Under the pieces are notes generated by a model, which did not search any database, was not told the origin of the DNA, and saw nothing but the letters and a program-made list of their open reading frames with translations. This document shows, piece after piece, positions 43,035 through 51,847 of a stretch of DNA of 64,000 nucleotides. The position numbers and the translations under genes are program-made. The stretch is from Mesorhizobium sp. (lineage in GTDB: Bacteria; Pseudomonadota; Alphaproteobacteria; Rhizobiales; Rhizobiaceae), in contig JAIPUZ010000061.1 of the NCBI GenBank assembly GCA_022833215.1, forward strand, positions 1 through 64,000, in the 5' to 3' direction. The first letter of the stretch is position 1. Every line of letters begins with the position of its first letter.

Positions 43035-43952
43035 ATGAGCGAGACCGCTATGACCCGTCGCGAATGGCTCCTGACCGACAGGCCGCAGTCGCGCCTTCAG
43101 GCAAGGTTGGGCCGCGCCTATGTCACATGGCGGCGCTTCACCGCAAACAGGCTCGCCGTCCTCGGCATGCTGATCATTCTGGCGCTGGTGCTGGTTGCGA
43201 TCTTTGCGCCTGCGCTGGCGCCTCATTCGCCCTATGTCGGCGATCTGGCCGGCAAGCGCCTGCTGGCGCCGGGAGCGGAACACTGGCTTGGCACCGACGA
43301 TCAGGGCCGCGACATCCTCTCGCGCCTGATCTACGGTTCGCGGCTGACCTTGCAGGTGGTTCTGCTGGTGGCGATCATCGCCGCCCCCATCGGCCTGCTG
43401 GTCGGCACGGTCGCGGGCTATGCAGGCGGCTGGGTGGATGCGGTGCTGATGCGCATCACCGACATCTTCCTCGCCTTCCCGAAGCTGGTGCTGGCGCTCG
43501 CATTCGTGGCGGCCCTTGGTCCCGGCATCGGCAACGCCATCATCGCCATCGCCATCACCTCGTGGCCGCCTTATGCGCGCATCGCGCGGGCCGAGACGCT
43601 GACGGTGCGCAATTCCGACTACATTTCAGCGGTGCGGCTGATGGGCGCCTCGCCATGGCGCATCGTGCTGCGCCATATCATGCCCTTGTGCATCTCATCG
43701 CTCATCGTGCGCGTGACGCTCGACATGGCCGGCATCATCCTCACCGCCGCCGGGCTCGGCTTCCTCGGGCTGGGGGCGCAGCCGCCGCTGCCCGAATGGG
43801 GCGCCATGATCGCTTCCGGCCGCCGCTTCATCCTCGACCAGTGGTGGGTGGCGGCCATGCCGGGCTTCGCCATCCTCATCGTCAGCCTCGGCTTCAATCT
43901 GCTGGGCGACGGGTTGCGCGATGCGCTCGATCCCAAAGGAAGCGGCCAATGA
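43035..43952 (+). CDS. Peptide-type ABC transporter permease (DppC family)
   Basis: Second permease, 305 residues, with the DppC features LGTDDQGRDILSRLIYGSRL (~89-108), the EAA loop DYISAVRLMGASPWRIVLRH and the closing LGDGLRDALDP. ATG 43035 has GAGG directly adjacent, which is close for a ribosome site. ATG 43050 with GAGGATGAG upstream is equally possible and would shorten it by five residues. It overlaps the next ATPase start by four bases. Confidence 0.88.
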   Translation: MSETAMTRREWLLTDRPQSRLQARLGRAYVTWRRFTANRLAVLGMLIILALVLVAIFAPALAPHSPYVGDLAGKRLLAPGAEHWLGTDDQGRDILSRLIYGSRLTLQVVLLVAIIAAPIGLLVGTVAGYAGGWVDAVLMRITDIFLAFPKLVLALAFVAALGPGIGNAIIAIAITSWPPYARIARAETLTVRNSDYISAVRLMGASPWRIVLRHIMPLCISSLIVRVTLDMAGIILTAAGLGFLGLGAQPPLPEWGAMIASGRRFILDQWWVAAMPGFAILIVSLGFNLLGDGLRDALDPKGSGQ

Positions 43953-44782
43953 GTGCGCTTCTTGAAGTCGAGGACCTGCGGGTTTCCTTCCCCACCCGCG
44001 CCGGCGTGGTCGAGGCTGTACGCGGCGTTTCGTTCACGCTCGGCCGCGAGCGGCTGGGCATCGTCGGCGAGTCCGGTTCAGGCAAGTCGCAGACCGGCCG
44101 TGCCATCATGGGGCTGACCGCGGAGCACGGCCAGATCAGCGCAAGGAAGCTGGAGTTCAGCGGCATCGATCTGCTTGCGGTCTCGAAAGCCGGGCGGCGG
44201 GCGCTGCGCGGCAACCGCATCGCCATGATCCTGCAAGACCCGAAATATTCGCTAAACCCGGTGATGACCATCGGGCGCCAGATCGTCGAGACCTTGCACA
44301 CGCACGAGAAGGTTTCGGGGACAGAGGCGCGCAAGCGCGCTCTCGATATGCTGGCCGCGGTGCAGATCCGCGATCCTGAACGCGTCTTTGGCCTTTACCC
44401 GCATGAAGTGTCCGGCGGCATGGGCCAGCGTGCCATGATCGCAATGATGCTGGTGGCCGGTCCCGAACTGCTGATTGCCGACGAGCCGACCTCGGCGCTC
44501 GACGTGACGGTGCAGCTCGAGGTGCTGGGCATTCTCAACCGGCTGGTTGCCGAGCGTGGAATGGGCCTGATTTTCATCTCGCATGACCTGAGGCTGGTTT
44601 CCTCCTTCTGCGACCGCGTCATCGTCATGTATGCCGGCCGCATCGTCGAAGAACTGCAGGCCGGCGAACTGGCGCATGCCAGGCATCCCTATACGCAGGG
44701 CCTGCTCAACTGCATGCCGCGCATCGGCGCCGACCGCCATCCGCTCCCGGTTCTCGACCGCAAGCCGGAGTGGGCGCTATGA
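43949..44782 (+). CDS. Peptide-type ABC transporter ATPase (DppD family)
   Basis: ATPase of 277 residues with Walker A GESGSGKSQT (~40), signature VSGGMGQRAMIAMML, Walker B LLIADEPTSALDVT and the C-terminal HPYTQGLL oligopeptide motif. The Gln instead of Ser/Thr pattern after GKS is common in DppD. ATG 43949 overlaps the permease stop. It pairs with the next gene to form the ATPase heterodimer. Confidence 0.9.
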   Translation: MSALLEVEDLRVSFPTRAGVVEAVRGVSFTLGRERLGIVGESGSGKSQTGRAIMGLTAEHGQISARKLEFSGIDLLAVSKAGRRALRGNRIAMILQDPKYSLNPVMTIGRQIVETLHTHEKVSGTEARKRALDMLAAVQIRDPERVFGLYPHEVSGGMGQRAMIAMMLVAGPELLIADEPTSALDVTVQLEVLGILNRLVAERGMGLIFISHDLRLVSSFCDRVIVMYAGRIVEELQAGELAHARHPYTQGLLNCMPRIGADRHPLPVLDRKPEWAL

Positions 44783-45528
44783 GGCCGGCACTCGCCATAG
44801 ACAGTCTGCGCGTCACCTTCGACGACTTCGTCGCGCTGGACGATGTGAGCCTCGCCGTCGCGCCCGGCGAGTCCTTCGGGTTGGTGGGCGAATCCGGTTC
44901 CGGCAAATCGACGCTGCTGCGTGCCGTCGCCGGGCTCGCACCGGTCAGCGGCGGAACCATCGAGGTCGACGGCAAGCGGCTCGACGGCAAGCGCAGCAAG
45001 GCATTCTACCGTCAGGTGCAGATGGTGTTCCAGGATCCGTACGGATCGCTGCATCCGCGCCAGACGGTTGACCGGCTGCTGCTGGAGCCGCTGGCGATTC
45101 ATGGTTTTGACGATACCGAAAGGCGCATCGTTAGGGCGCTGGACGAGGTGGGACTGGGGCCCGGCTTCCGCTTCCGTTACTCGCATCAGCTCTCCGGCGG
45201 CCAGCGCCAGCGCGTGGCCATTGCGCGCGCGCTTATCCTTGAGCCGTCGATCCTGCTGCTCGACGAGCCGACCTCGGCGCTCGACGCCTCGGTGCAGGCA
45301 GAGGTGCTGAACCTGCTGGAGGAGGTGCGCACGGCGCGCAAGCTCACCTTCGTCATGGTCAGCCACGACCTCGCCGTCGTCACTCATATGTGCGACCGGC
45401 TGATGGTGATGCAGAATGGCCGCGAGGTCGAGCTTCTGACAGCTGCCGATCTCGCCAGCCGCAATGTCGGGCAGGACTATACGCGCAGCCTTCTCGTTGC
45501 CAGCGAGGGCTTCCGCCGCAGCGCCTGA
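44779..45528 (+). CDS. Peptide-type ABC transporter ATPase (DppF family)
   Basis: ATPase of 249 residues with GESGSGKSTLL, MVFQDPYGSLHPRQTV, signature LSGGQRQRVAIARAL and LLLDEPTSALDASVQ. The C-terminal peptide-transport domain is short compared with the usual ~330 residues of DppF, ending QDYTRSLLVASEGF. ATG 44779 overlaps the previous stop by four bases. It is last of the five-gene importer and convergent with the tetronate operon. Confidence 0.89.
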   Translation: MRPALAIDSLRVTFDDFVALDDVSLAVAPGESFGLVGESGSGKSTLLRAVAGLAPVSGGTIEVDGKRLDGKRSKAFYRQVQMVFQDPYGSLHPRQTVDRLLLEPLAIHGFDDTERRIVRALDEVGLGPGFRFRYSHQLSGGQRQRVAIARALILEPSILLLDEPTSALDASVQAEVLNLLEEVRTARKLTFVMVSHDLAVVTHMCDRLMVMQNGREVELLTAADLASRNVGQDYTRSLLVASEGFRRSA

Positions 45529-45601
45529 TGCCGCAGGACCACCGTACCGCTTCGCATGTGTCCGGTGTGCAACGGCTCCCGTTCAAATGAGCTGGGCAGC
45601 C

Positions 45602-46369
45602 TCAGCGCCAGGCCGCCAGCCAGCCAAGCCCGGCTTCTGTTGTGCTGCGCGGCCTGTATTCCGCGCCGAAGTGGCCGCGATAGCCGCCTTCGGCCAGCTT
45701 GGGCAGGAGGCAGGCGAAATCGATTTCGCCTGAATCCGGCTCGCCGCGGTCCGGAACGGCGGCGAACTGGACATGGCCGATCCTGTCCTTGTGGGCCTCG
45801 AATTCCTCCAGCACCGGCTTTCCCGCGCGGCCGACATGATAGCAGTCGAACATGATGCGGATATTGGCACGGCCGGCTTCTGCGATGATCGCAGAAGCCG
45901 TTGCGTTGTCGCTGAGGAAATAGCCCGGCGCGTCGTGCCGGTTGATCGGCTCGATCAGGATCGTGATGCCAGAGGGCGCTGCCTGGTCGGCGGCATAGCG
46001 CAGGTTGGCGATGAAGGTTTCGCGCGCTTCCGGCGCATCGGTCTTGCCGGCCATGACGTGGACTGCGCTTGCGCCGATCTCCTCAGCATAGGCCAGCGCC
46101 TGATCGATGGCTTCGCGGGCATCCTGCTCGCGGCCCGGCAGGGCGGACAGTCCGAAATCGCCGTTTTCCAGATTGCCGCGCGATGTGTTGAGCCCAAGCA
46201 CCGGCAGGCCGGTTTCGGCCAGCGCCTGCTTCATCTCCATTGCATCTGTCGCATAAGGCCAGTGCAGTTCCACAGCCGTAAACCCGGCACGTTTTGCGGC
46301 ATGTACGGCATCCGGCAGCGACAGTTCCGTCCACAGGAAGCCGAGATTGGCCGAAAAGGACAGGCTCAT
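45602..46369 (-). CDS. otnI: 2-oxo-tetronate isomerase (hydroxypyruvate isomerase family)
   Basis: TIM-barrel sugar isomerase of 255 residues that interconverts 2-oxo- and 3-oxo-tetronate. Metal-site marks of the AP-endonuclease-2/Hyi fold are ILIEPINRHDAPGYFL (Glu), IRIMFDCYHVGRAG (Asp, His) and the final GYRGHFGAEYRP (Glu). The N-terminal SANLGFLWTELSLPDAV is typical. ATG 46369 was chosen over 46381 because it lies after the upstream stop with GAGTGGGA ahead. It is last of the denD-ltnD-otnK-otnC-otnI set, which fixes the role. Confidence 0.88.
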   Translation of the reverse strand: MSLSFSANLGFLWTELSLPDAVHAAKRAGFTAVELHWPYATDAMEMKQALAETGLPVLGLNTSRGNLENGDFGLSALPGREQDAREAIDQALAYAEEIGASAVHVMAGKTDAPEARETFIANLRYAADQAAPSGITILIEPINRHDAPGYFLSDNATASAIIAEAGRANIRIMFDCYHVGRAGKPVLEEFEAHKDRIGHVQFAAVPDRGEPDSGEIDFACLLPKLAEGGYRGHFGAEYRPRSTTEAGLGWLAAWR

Positions 46370-46371
46370 GA

Positions 46372-47022
46372 TTATTCCCACTCGATATTGAAATGATCGA
46401 CGATGTCCCGCACCTGCGCGGGCGTCAGCATTTTTGGCGACATGCCACGCGTCAGCAGGGCAAGGCGCGCGGTCTCCTCAAGCTCTTCCATGGCGTAAAG
46501 TGCTGCTTCCAGATCTTTGGCGGCGACCACCGGCCCGTGATTGGCCAGAAGCACGGCGCTGCGCTTGCCGGCAAGGCCACGGATCGCCTCGCCAATGGCC
46601 GCGTCGCCCGGCCGGAAATAGGGCAACAGCTTCACCTTGCCGAGCCGCATGATCGAATAGGGTGTCAGCGGCGGCAGCACATTGTCCGGATCGGTTTCCG
46701 GCAGCATCGAAAGCGCAACGGAATGGGTGGAATGCAGATGCACGATGGCGCCGGACTTCGCGCCGCGTGTCTCGTAGAAGGCCGAATGAAGCGGCATTTC
46801 CTTGGTCGGCGCGTCGCCGCAAGTCAGGCGGCCCTGCGTGTCGAGCAGCGAAAGGCGGGCGGGATCGAGCGCGCCCAGCGATGAGCCTGTGGGGGTGACG
46901 AGCAGGCGGCCATCGGAAAGGCGGGCGGAAATATTGCCGGATGCGCCGCCGGTCAGCCCGCGCTCGAAGATCGAACGCGCCATGGTGCAGATCGTTTCGC
47001 GCAGGCGCGCTTCTTCGCTCAC
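46372..47022 (-). CDS. otnC: 3-oxo-tetronate 4-phosphate decarboxylase (class II aldolase family)
   Basis: Metal-dependent decarboxylase of 216 residues giving dihydroxyacetone phosphate. GGASGNISARL (~25-35), GSSLG, Glu in TKEMPLHSAFY, the metal pair in VHLHSTHSVALS and the third His in LLANHGPVVA are present, as in the fuculose-phosphate aldolase fold. Its start overlaps the otnK stop by four bases, and otnI follows two bases after its stop. Alternative family names (L-fuculose-phosphate aldolase) are ruled out by context. Confidence 0.9.
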   Translation of the reverse strand: MSEEARLRETICTMARSIFERGLTGGASGNISARLSDGRLLVTPTGSSLGALDPARLSLLDTQGRLTCGDAPTKEMPLHSAFYETRGAKSGAIVHLHSTHSVALSMLPETDPDNVLPPLTPYSIMRLGKVKLLPYFRPGDAAIGEAIRGLAGKRSAVLLANHGPVVAAKDLEAALYAMEELEETARLALLTRGMSPKMLTPAQVRDIVDHFNIEWE

Positions 47023-48278
47023 CCCTGTCTCCCTTCTAGCATGGCCAGCGCTTTGGAGAAGAAATCCTCCGAGCCGAAATTACCAGACTTGAGGGCGAGC
47101 CCGAAATCCTCGTCGCCAAGACGCAGCATCGGCACGCCGGGGTCGATCTCCGGGCCGACCTGCAAGGCTTCGCAGGCAAGGCCCTGCACCACCGCGCCGG
47201 ATGTTTCGCCACCGGCGGAGACCAGTCGCCTCACGCCGAGGTCGCGCGCCTGTGCCGCCAGACCGGCAAAGAAGGCTTCGATGCGGCCCGCAAGCTCTTC
47301 GGTTCCATAGCGTTGCTGGGCGTGGCCGACTTCTTCCGGGTCGGCGGAAGAAAACACCAGCGGCGCACCCTCAAGGTTCTGCTGGAGCCACACGGCAGCG
47401 GAGGCAGTCGTCATGTCGCCGGCCATCAGGGCATCGGCCTTGATTTCCAGAGAAGGATGGCCGGCGCGGTAGTGTGCAACCTGCGCGCGCGTGGCACGCG
47501 AGCACGAGCCGGAAAGTACGGCGCCCGGTCCTTCGATCGCGTTCCACTGAACGTCGCGGTTGCCGATCAGACCCTTGCGGCGGAAGTTCTCCGGCAGGCC
47601 GAGTGCAACGCCGGAACCTCCGGTGATGAGCGGAAGGTCCGCTGCCGCTTCGCCGATTGCGATCAGGTCTTCGTCCTGCACCGCATCCACCACCACCAGC
47701 GTGCTGCCCTGCGCCTGCTGTCGCGTGAGCGCTTCGCCAATGGCCTGCGCGCCGCGCCGCACATCGCTAAAGCCGACATGCCCGACCGGCAGCGCCGTCT
47801 GATGCTGAAGCCAGCGGCGAATGTCGGGATCGGTCATCGGGGTGAGCGGATGCGCCTCCATCCCGGATTCGCTGAGCAGCCTGTCGCCCACGAACAGATG
47901 GCCCTGATAGATGGTGCGGCCGGTCGCCGGAAAGGCCGGGCACACGATGACCTTCTCCGCACCCAGCGCCTTGACCAGCGCTTCGGCCACGGGTCCGATG
48001 TTGCCCTGCGGCGTGGAATCGAAGGTCGAGCAATATTTGAAGAAGAACTGGCGGCAGCCCTGTTCACGCAGCCATTCCAGCGCCTCGAGCGATTGTGCGA
48101 CAGCCTGCTCCGGGGCGATGCTGCGCGTCTTCAGCGCCACGACGCCGGCTTCGACGCCGGCGTCGGCCTTTCCGCGCGGCACGCCGCAATATTGTGTTGT
48201 CGCCATGCCGTTCTTGACCAGCGTATTGGCCAGATCGGACGATCCGGTGAAGTCGTCGCCTATGCAGCCCAGCAGCAT
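47019..48278 (-). CDS. otnK: 3-oxo-tetronate kinase (DUF1537 four-carbon acid sugar kinase)
   Basis: Kinase of 419 residues that phosphorylates 3-oxo-tetronate at C4. The N-terminal substrate domain opens LLGCIGDDFTGSSDLANTL (catalytic Asp pair), and the C-terminal nucleotide domain has LVSAGGETSGAVVQGL and the final Gly-rich LGDEDFGLALKSGNFG. ATG 48278 with GAGGACGGG upstream is the start, and the longer frame to 48641 runs across ltnD and is rejected. It is two bases from the ltnD stop and overlaps otnC. Biochemically defined members of this family act on D-erythronate and L-threonate pathways. Confidence 0.92.
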   Translation of the reverse strand: MLLGCIGDDFTGSSDLANTLVKNGMATTQYCGVPRGKADAGVEAGVVALKTRSIAPEQAVAQSLEALEWLREQGCRQFFFKYCSTFDSTPQGNIGPVAEALVKALGAEKVIVCPAFPATGRTIYQGHLFVGDRLLSESGMEAHPLTPMTDPDIRRWLQHQTALPVGHVGFSDVRRGAQAIGEALTRQQAQGSTLVVVDAVQDEDLIAIGEAAADLPLITGGSGVALGLPENFRRKGLIGNRDVQWNAIEGPGAVLSGSCSRATRAQVAHYRAGHPSLEIKADALMAGDMTTASAAVWLQQNLEGAPLVFSSADPEEVGHAQQRYGTEELAGRIEAFFAGLAAQARDLGVRRLVSAGGETSGAVVQGLACEALQVGPEIDPGVPMLRLGDEDFGLALKSGNFGSEDFFSKALAMLEGRQG

Positions 48279-48279
48279 G

Positions 48280-49218
48280 TTACCCGTCCTCGTAGCGTTT
48301 CGGCGGCAGGTCGATGCCGCTTTGGGCGGCGTAGAGCTTGACCAGTGCCACATCCCCCTCGCGCCCCATGCCTGCGGCGGAAGCCGCGCGGTAGCGCTCG
48401 AGCGCGGCCTGCGAAACCGGCAAGTCCAGCTTCGCGCCGGCCGCCGCATCGGTGACGATGCCCAGATCCTTGACGAAGATGTCGACCGCCGAATGTGGCC
48501 GGTAGTCGCCATCGGCGATGTAGGGGCCACGGTTCTGGAACATCCATGAAGAGCCCGCGCAGGCGGGAATGACCTGCATGATCTGGTCCGCGTCCAGCCC
48601 CTGCGCGATGCCGAAGGCAAAGGCTTCCGCCGTGGCTGCAATGTGGATTCCGGCCAGAAGCTGGTTGACGCTCTTCATCGCCGAGCCGGGTCCGGCCCTG
48701 TCGCCGAGCCGGAACAGGGTCTCGGCCATGGCATCCAGAGCGGGTTCGGCTTTCGCAAAAGCTTCGGGGCTGCCGGAGGCCATGATCGAAAGCTTGCCCT
48801 GAGCGGCGCGCGCCGAGCCGCCGGAAATCGGGGCGTCGAGAAAGAGGATGCCCTTTCCGGCAAGCTGTTGTTCGAACGCGATGGCCTGCTGCGGGTCGAT
48901 GGTGGCGCAACTGATCACCACCGCGCCCGGCTTCAGCCTTTCGGCAAGGCCGTTGGTCCCGAACAGGGCTTCGCGCGTCTGCGCGGCGTTGACCACGACG
49001 AGGATTGCACCGTCTGCTTCGCCGGCTGCTTCCGCCAGCGGGCGGTCAATCCCGGCTTCGGCGCGGAAGCGTGCCTGCGTGTCCGCGTTCAGGTCGAATC
49101 CGTCCACGCAAAGCCCTGCGCGCAGCAGCGAACGGCCCATGCCGTAGCCCATCGCGCCGAGGCCGATCAGAAGGAAATGTCGGCCGGCCGCGGAAGTTTC
49201 CTGCGCTTTCGTCGTCAA
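48280..49218 (-). CDS. ltnD: L-threonate dehydrogenase (beta-hydroxyacid dehydrogenase family)
   Basis: NAD-dependent enzyme of 312 residues oxidising L-threonate at C2. The Rossmann motif LLIGLGAMGYGMGRSLLRAG is at ~17-36, the substrate loop LDAPISGGSARAAQGKL at ~129, and the catalytic Lys in SAMKSVNQLLAG. It is second in the tetronate operon and overlaps the denD stop by four bases. The family also holds tartronate semialdehyde reductases, but the neighbouring otnK/otnC/otnI favour LtnD. Confidence 0.88.
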   Translation of the reverse strand: MTTKAQETSAAGRHFLLIGLGAMGYGMGRSLLRAGLCVDGFDLNADTQARFRAEAGIDRPLAEAAGEADGAILVVVNAAQTREALFGTNGLAERLKPGAVVISCATIDPQQAIAFEQQLAGKGILFLDAPISGGSARAAQGKLSIMASGSPEAFAKAEPALDAMAETLFRLGDRAGPGSAMKSVNQLLAGIHIAATAEAFAFGIAQGLDADQIMQVIPACAGSSWMFQNRGPYIADGDYRPHSAVDIFVKDLGIVTDAAAGAKLDLPVSQAALERYRAASAAGMGREGDVALVKLYAAQSGIDLPPKRYEDG

Positions 49219-50210
49219 GATGCGCGCTCCGCAGCCGGTGCGTAATCCTCAAGATAGGCGTGCACGATAGCTTCGAACGACTCGTCCGCAGCGAAGCCAA
49301 GCCTGAGTGCCTGGCTGGCGTCGAACGCCTGGGGCCACGTGGAGATGATCGCCTCGACGGCGGGATCTTTCTCGTGACGGATAAGGGCGACGGCCGCATC
49401 GCCGGCAATGGCGCGCAATGCCTCGATCTCGTCGGCCACGGTTGCCGAGACGCCGGGCATGGTCATGTTGCGGCGTTCGGCAAGCAACTCGCTGCTGACG
49501 GCCGCGGCATGGGCCATGAAGCCGATCGCGGCGCGCGGGCTGGCGAACCAGTGCCGCACGGAAGTGTCGACCGGCAGGGTTGCCGGCAGGCCCGCCAGCG
49601 GTTCGCGCAAGATGCCGGAGAAGAAGCCGGAGGCGGCGGCGTTCGGTTTGCCGGGGCGAATGCAGATGGTCGGCAGGCGGATGCCGATGCCGTCGAGAAA
49701 ACCGCGCCGGCTGTAGTCGGCAAGCAGCAACTCGCCGATTGCCTTCTGCGTGCCGTAGCTGGAACGCGGGGTGATGATGTAGTCGTCGCCGATGACATCG
49801 GGCAGGGGCGAGCCGAACACCGCCAGCGACGAGGTGAACACCACCCGCGGGCAGTAGCCGTCGATCTCGCTGGCCTTGCGGATCGCCTCGAACAGGTGGC
49901 GGGTGCCGTCCAGATTGATGCGATAGCCCTTTTCGAAATCCCGCTCCGCCTCCCCCGATACGATGGCCGCCAGATGGAAGATCACGTCGGGACGGGATGC
50001 GATGAGACGCGCCGCCGTTTCCGGCGCCGAGATGTCGCCTGTCTCAACCGTTGCCGCCACCTCTTCTGTCGCGGGCACATTCGCGGGGACGATGTCGAAT
50101 AGAGTCATCCGCCCGACCTTGCGGCCACCAATTTCGCCATCCTTCACGAGGCGCTTTGCCAGCCCGTCGCCGAGCATGCCGGCCGCGCCGATGATAAGGC
50201 AGTGAAGCAT
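49215..50210 (-). CDS. denD: D-erythronate dehydrogenase (SDR/epimerase family)
   Basis: NAD-dependent enzyme of 331 residues acting on D-erythronate. The extended SDR motif LIIGAAGMLGDGLAKRL is at the start and the catalytic Tyr-Lys pair is in SSYGTQKAIGELLL. Also present is GIRLPTICIRPGKPNAAASGFFSG, which is typical of DenD. ATG 50210 was chosen since the Rossmann strand begins there. The in-frame codons up to 50246 are not part of the fold. The presence of both denD and ltnD suggests that both erythronate and threonate feed the same downstream steps. Confidence 0.9.
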   Translation of the reverse strand: MLHCLIIGAAGMLGDGLAKRLVKDGEIGGRKVGRMTLFDIVPANVPATEEVAATVETGDISAPETAARLIASRPDVIFHLAAIVSGEAERDFEKGYRINLDGTRHLFEAIRKASEIDGYCPRVVFTSSLAVFGSPLPDVIGDDYIITPRSSYGTQKAIGELLLADYSRRGFLDGIGIRLPTICIRPGKPNAAASGFFSGILREPLAGLPATLPVDTSVRHWFASPRAAIGFMAHAAAVSSELLAERRNMTMPGVSATVADEIEALRAIAGDAAVALIRHEKDPAVEAIISTWPQAFDASQALRLGFAADESFEAIVHAYLEDYAPAAERAS

Positions 50211-50273
50211 TTTCACAGAACTCCGAATGATATGCCTGCGGCTCATTGGTCAGGCCGCGTGATATGGGAGAGA

Positions 50274-51506
50274 TCAGCCCGCCTTGGCGGCGCTGGACAA
50301 TTGCTTGAGGCGTTGGGGGCCCTCTGCGATATCCGCTGCCGTGGGGCTGATGCCGGCTGCGAGAAGCCGCCGCGCGATCATATGGTCGGCTGGCCGGTTG
50401 ATGGAATCGACGGCGACCAGCTTCTCGCCGCTGAAATGATAGACGGAAAAGGCGTTGGTTTCGGGATCGCCCGAAACGATGCACTTGTCCGCACTGGCCG
50501 ACAGCCCGGCGGTCTGGAGCTTCATGTCGCCCTGATCGGACCAGAACCAGGCCACCTCGGCGTAGGGGCGCGGGCGGCCGGTGAGAGCCAGTGCGACATG
50601 CCGTGCATGGTCGGTTGCGTTCTGCACCGATTCCAGACGCACCCGCGTTTTGAGCTGATGGTGATCGAAGCTGACGCAATCGCCGATGGCGTGGATGTTC
50701 GCTGCCGAGCTGCGCAGATTCGGATCGACGACGATGCCGTTTGCGATTTCAAGTCCAGCGTTGGCGGCAAGCTCTACATTGGGCACCGCGCCAATCCCCA
50801 TCACGACCATATCGGCATCGAAACGGCGGCCGTCCGCGGCGGAAACGGCGACAACACGCCCGTTTTCGCCGTGGATGGCGGCAAGCTGCGCACCGGTGAT
50901 CAGTTCGATGCCGGCAGAGCGGCTGCGCTGCTCGACATGGGCGGAAACGACCGGCGCGACCGAACGGGCAAGCACGCGCAGCGCGGCCTCGATGAGCGTG
51001 ACAGACTTGCCAAGACCGATGCAGCTATGCGCCATTTCCATGCCGATGAAGCCGCCGCCGACGATCACCACATTCCCAACCCGGGGCATTGCCGCGCGGA
51101 TGCGGCGTGCATCCTCCATGGTGCGCAGCGTGACGATGCCGTCGAGTTCCAGGCCGGAAAGCTCGGGCATCCTTGCCCGCGCGCCCGTTGCCAGAACGAG
51201 GTCGGTGAATTCCAGCTCGCGGCCGCCCGCCAGAACCAGCCGCTTGGCGCCCGCGTCGATTCGCTCGGCGCGGGCGCCAAGTTCGAGTTCCACGGCATTG
51301 TCGCGGTAGACGGTCTCGGTGCGCAGCACCAGCCCTTCCGCATCAGGGGCTTTCAGGTAGGACTTCGACAGCGGAGGCCGGTGATAGGGCAGGTCCCTTT
51401 CGTCGCTGACCAGCACGATCTCGCCGGAATATCCTTCCTGACGCAGGCTGATCGCGGCCTGCGAGCCGCCATGCCCGGCACCGACGATGATGCATCTCTC
51501 GACCAT
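50274..51506 (-). CDS. Ferredoxin reductase (FAD/NAD-dependent, rhodocoxin/putidaredoxin reductase type)
   Basis: Flavoprotein of 410 residues that passes electrons from NAD(P)H to a 2Fe-2S ferredoxin. FAD motif IIVGAGHGGSQAAISLRQEG (residues ~5-24), YHRPPLSKSYL, the NAD motif VVIVGGGFIGMEMAHSC and the second FAD motif NIHAIGDCVSF are in order. The C-terminal domain FWSDQGDMKLQTAGL is that of P450- and dioxygenase-linked reductases. ATG 51506 follows GGAGGG. It heads the same strand as the tetronate operon, 63 bases before denD. Its likely partner is the ferredoxin at 58790, and no matching terminal oxygenase is nearby. Confidence 0.9.
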   Translation of the reverse strand: MVERCIIVGAGHGGSQAAISLRQEGYSGEIVLVSDERDLPYHRPPLSKSYLKAPDAEGLVLRTETVYRDNAVELELGARAERIDAGAKRLVLAGGRELEFTDLVLATGARARMPELSGLELDGIVTLRTMEDARRIRAAMPRVGNVVIVGGGFIGMEMAHSCIGLGKSVTLIEAALRVLARSVAPVVSAHVEQRSRSAGIELITGAQLAAIHGENGRVVAVSAADGRRFDADMVVMGIGAVPNVELAANAGLEIANGIVVDPNLRSSAANIHAIGDCVSFDHHQLKTRVRLESVQNATDHARHVALALTGRPRPYAEVAWFWSDQGDMKLQTAGLSASADKCIVSGDPETNAFSVYHFSGEKLVAVDSINRPADHMIARRLLAAGISPTAADIAEGPQRLKQLSSAAKAG

Positions 51507-51847
51507 AAGCCCTCCACTGGCGGGCCTCGCCGCAGCGATCTGCGTCAAGGCACTTTTCATCCGGCCCGCCCGGCACGCAAGCCGCGCGCTTCGCTCCCTC
51601 GACCGGGCCGCGAGATATTTCGTTGCATATTCCCGGAGAAATTTAAACAATTAGTTTGACCGATTGATCAGATCGTTTAGTAGTACCGCTGACGACGTCG
51701 GCCGGACCCATCGGAGGTGGGAAGGAAGCCGACGGCGGCATGGGTGGAGAGCCGGCTCTGGAGGTGTGCGTCGCAGTTCGATGCATGGAGCCATGTCCGT
51801 GTGCGCGTGGCCGGGCCGCGTCGATGCACGAGGGAGGAATTCGGGTT
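51507..51847. other. Divergent promoter region with a possible TetR-type operator
   Basis: The 341 bases separate the leftward reductase/tetronate operon and the rightward amidohydrolase operon. The AT-richer centre holds TTGACC (51656-51661), a possible -35, overlapping the imperfect dyad ACCGAT-N7-ATCGTT (51659-51677). A RutR-like TetR gene lies at the far end of the rightward operon and could bind here. Nothing else is recognised. Confidence 0.4.
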
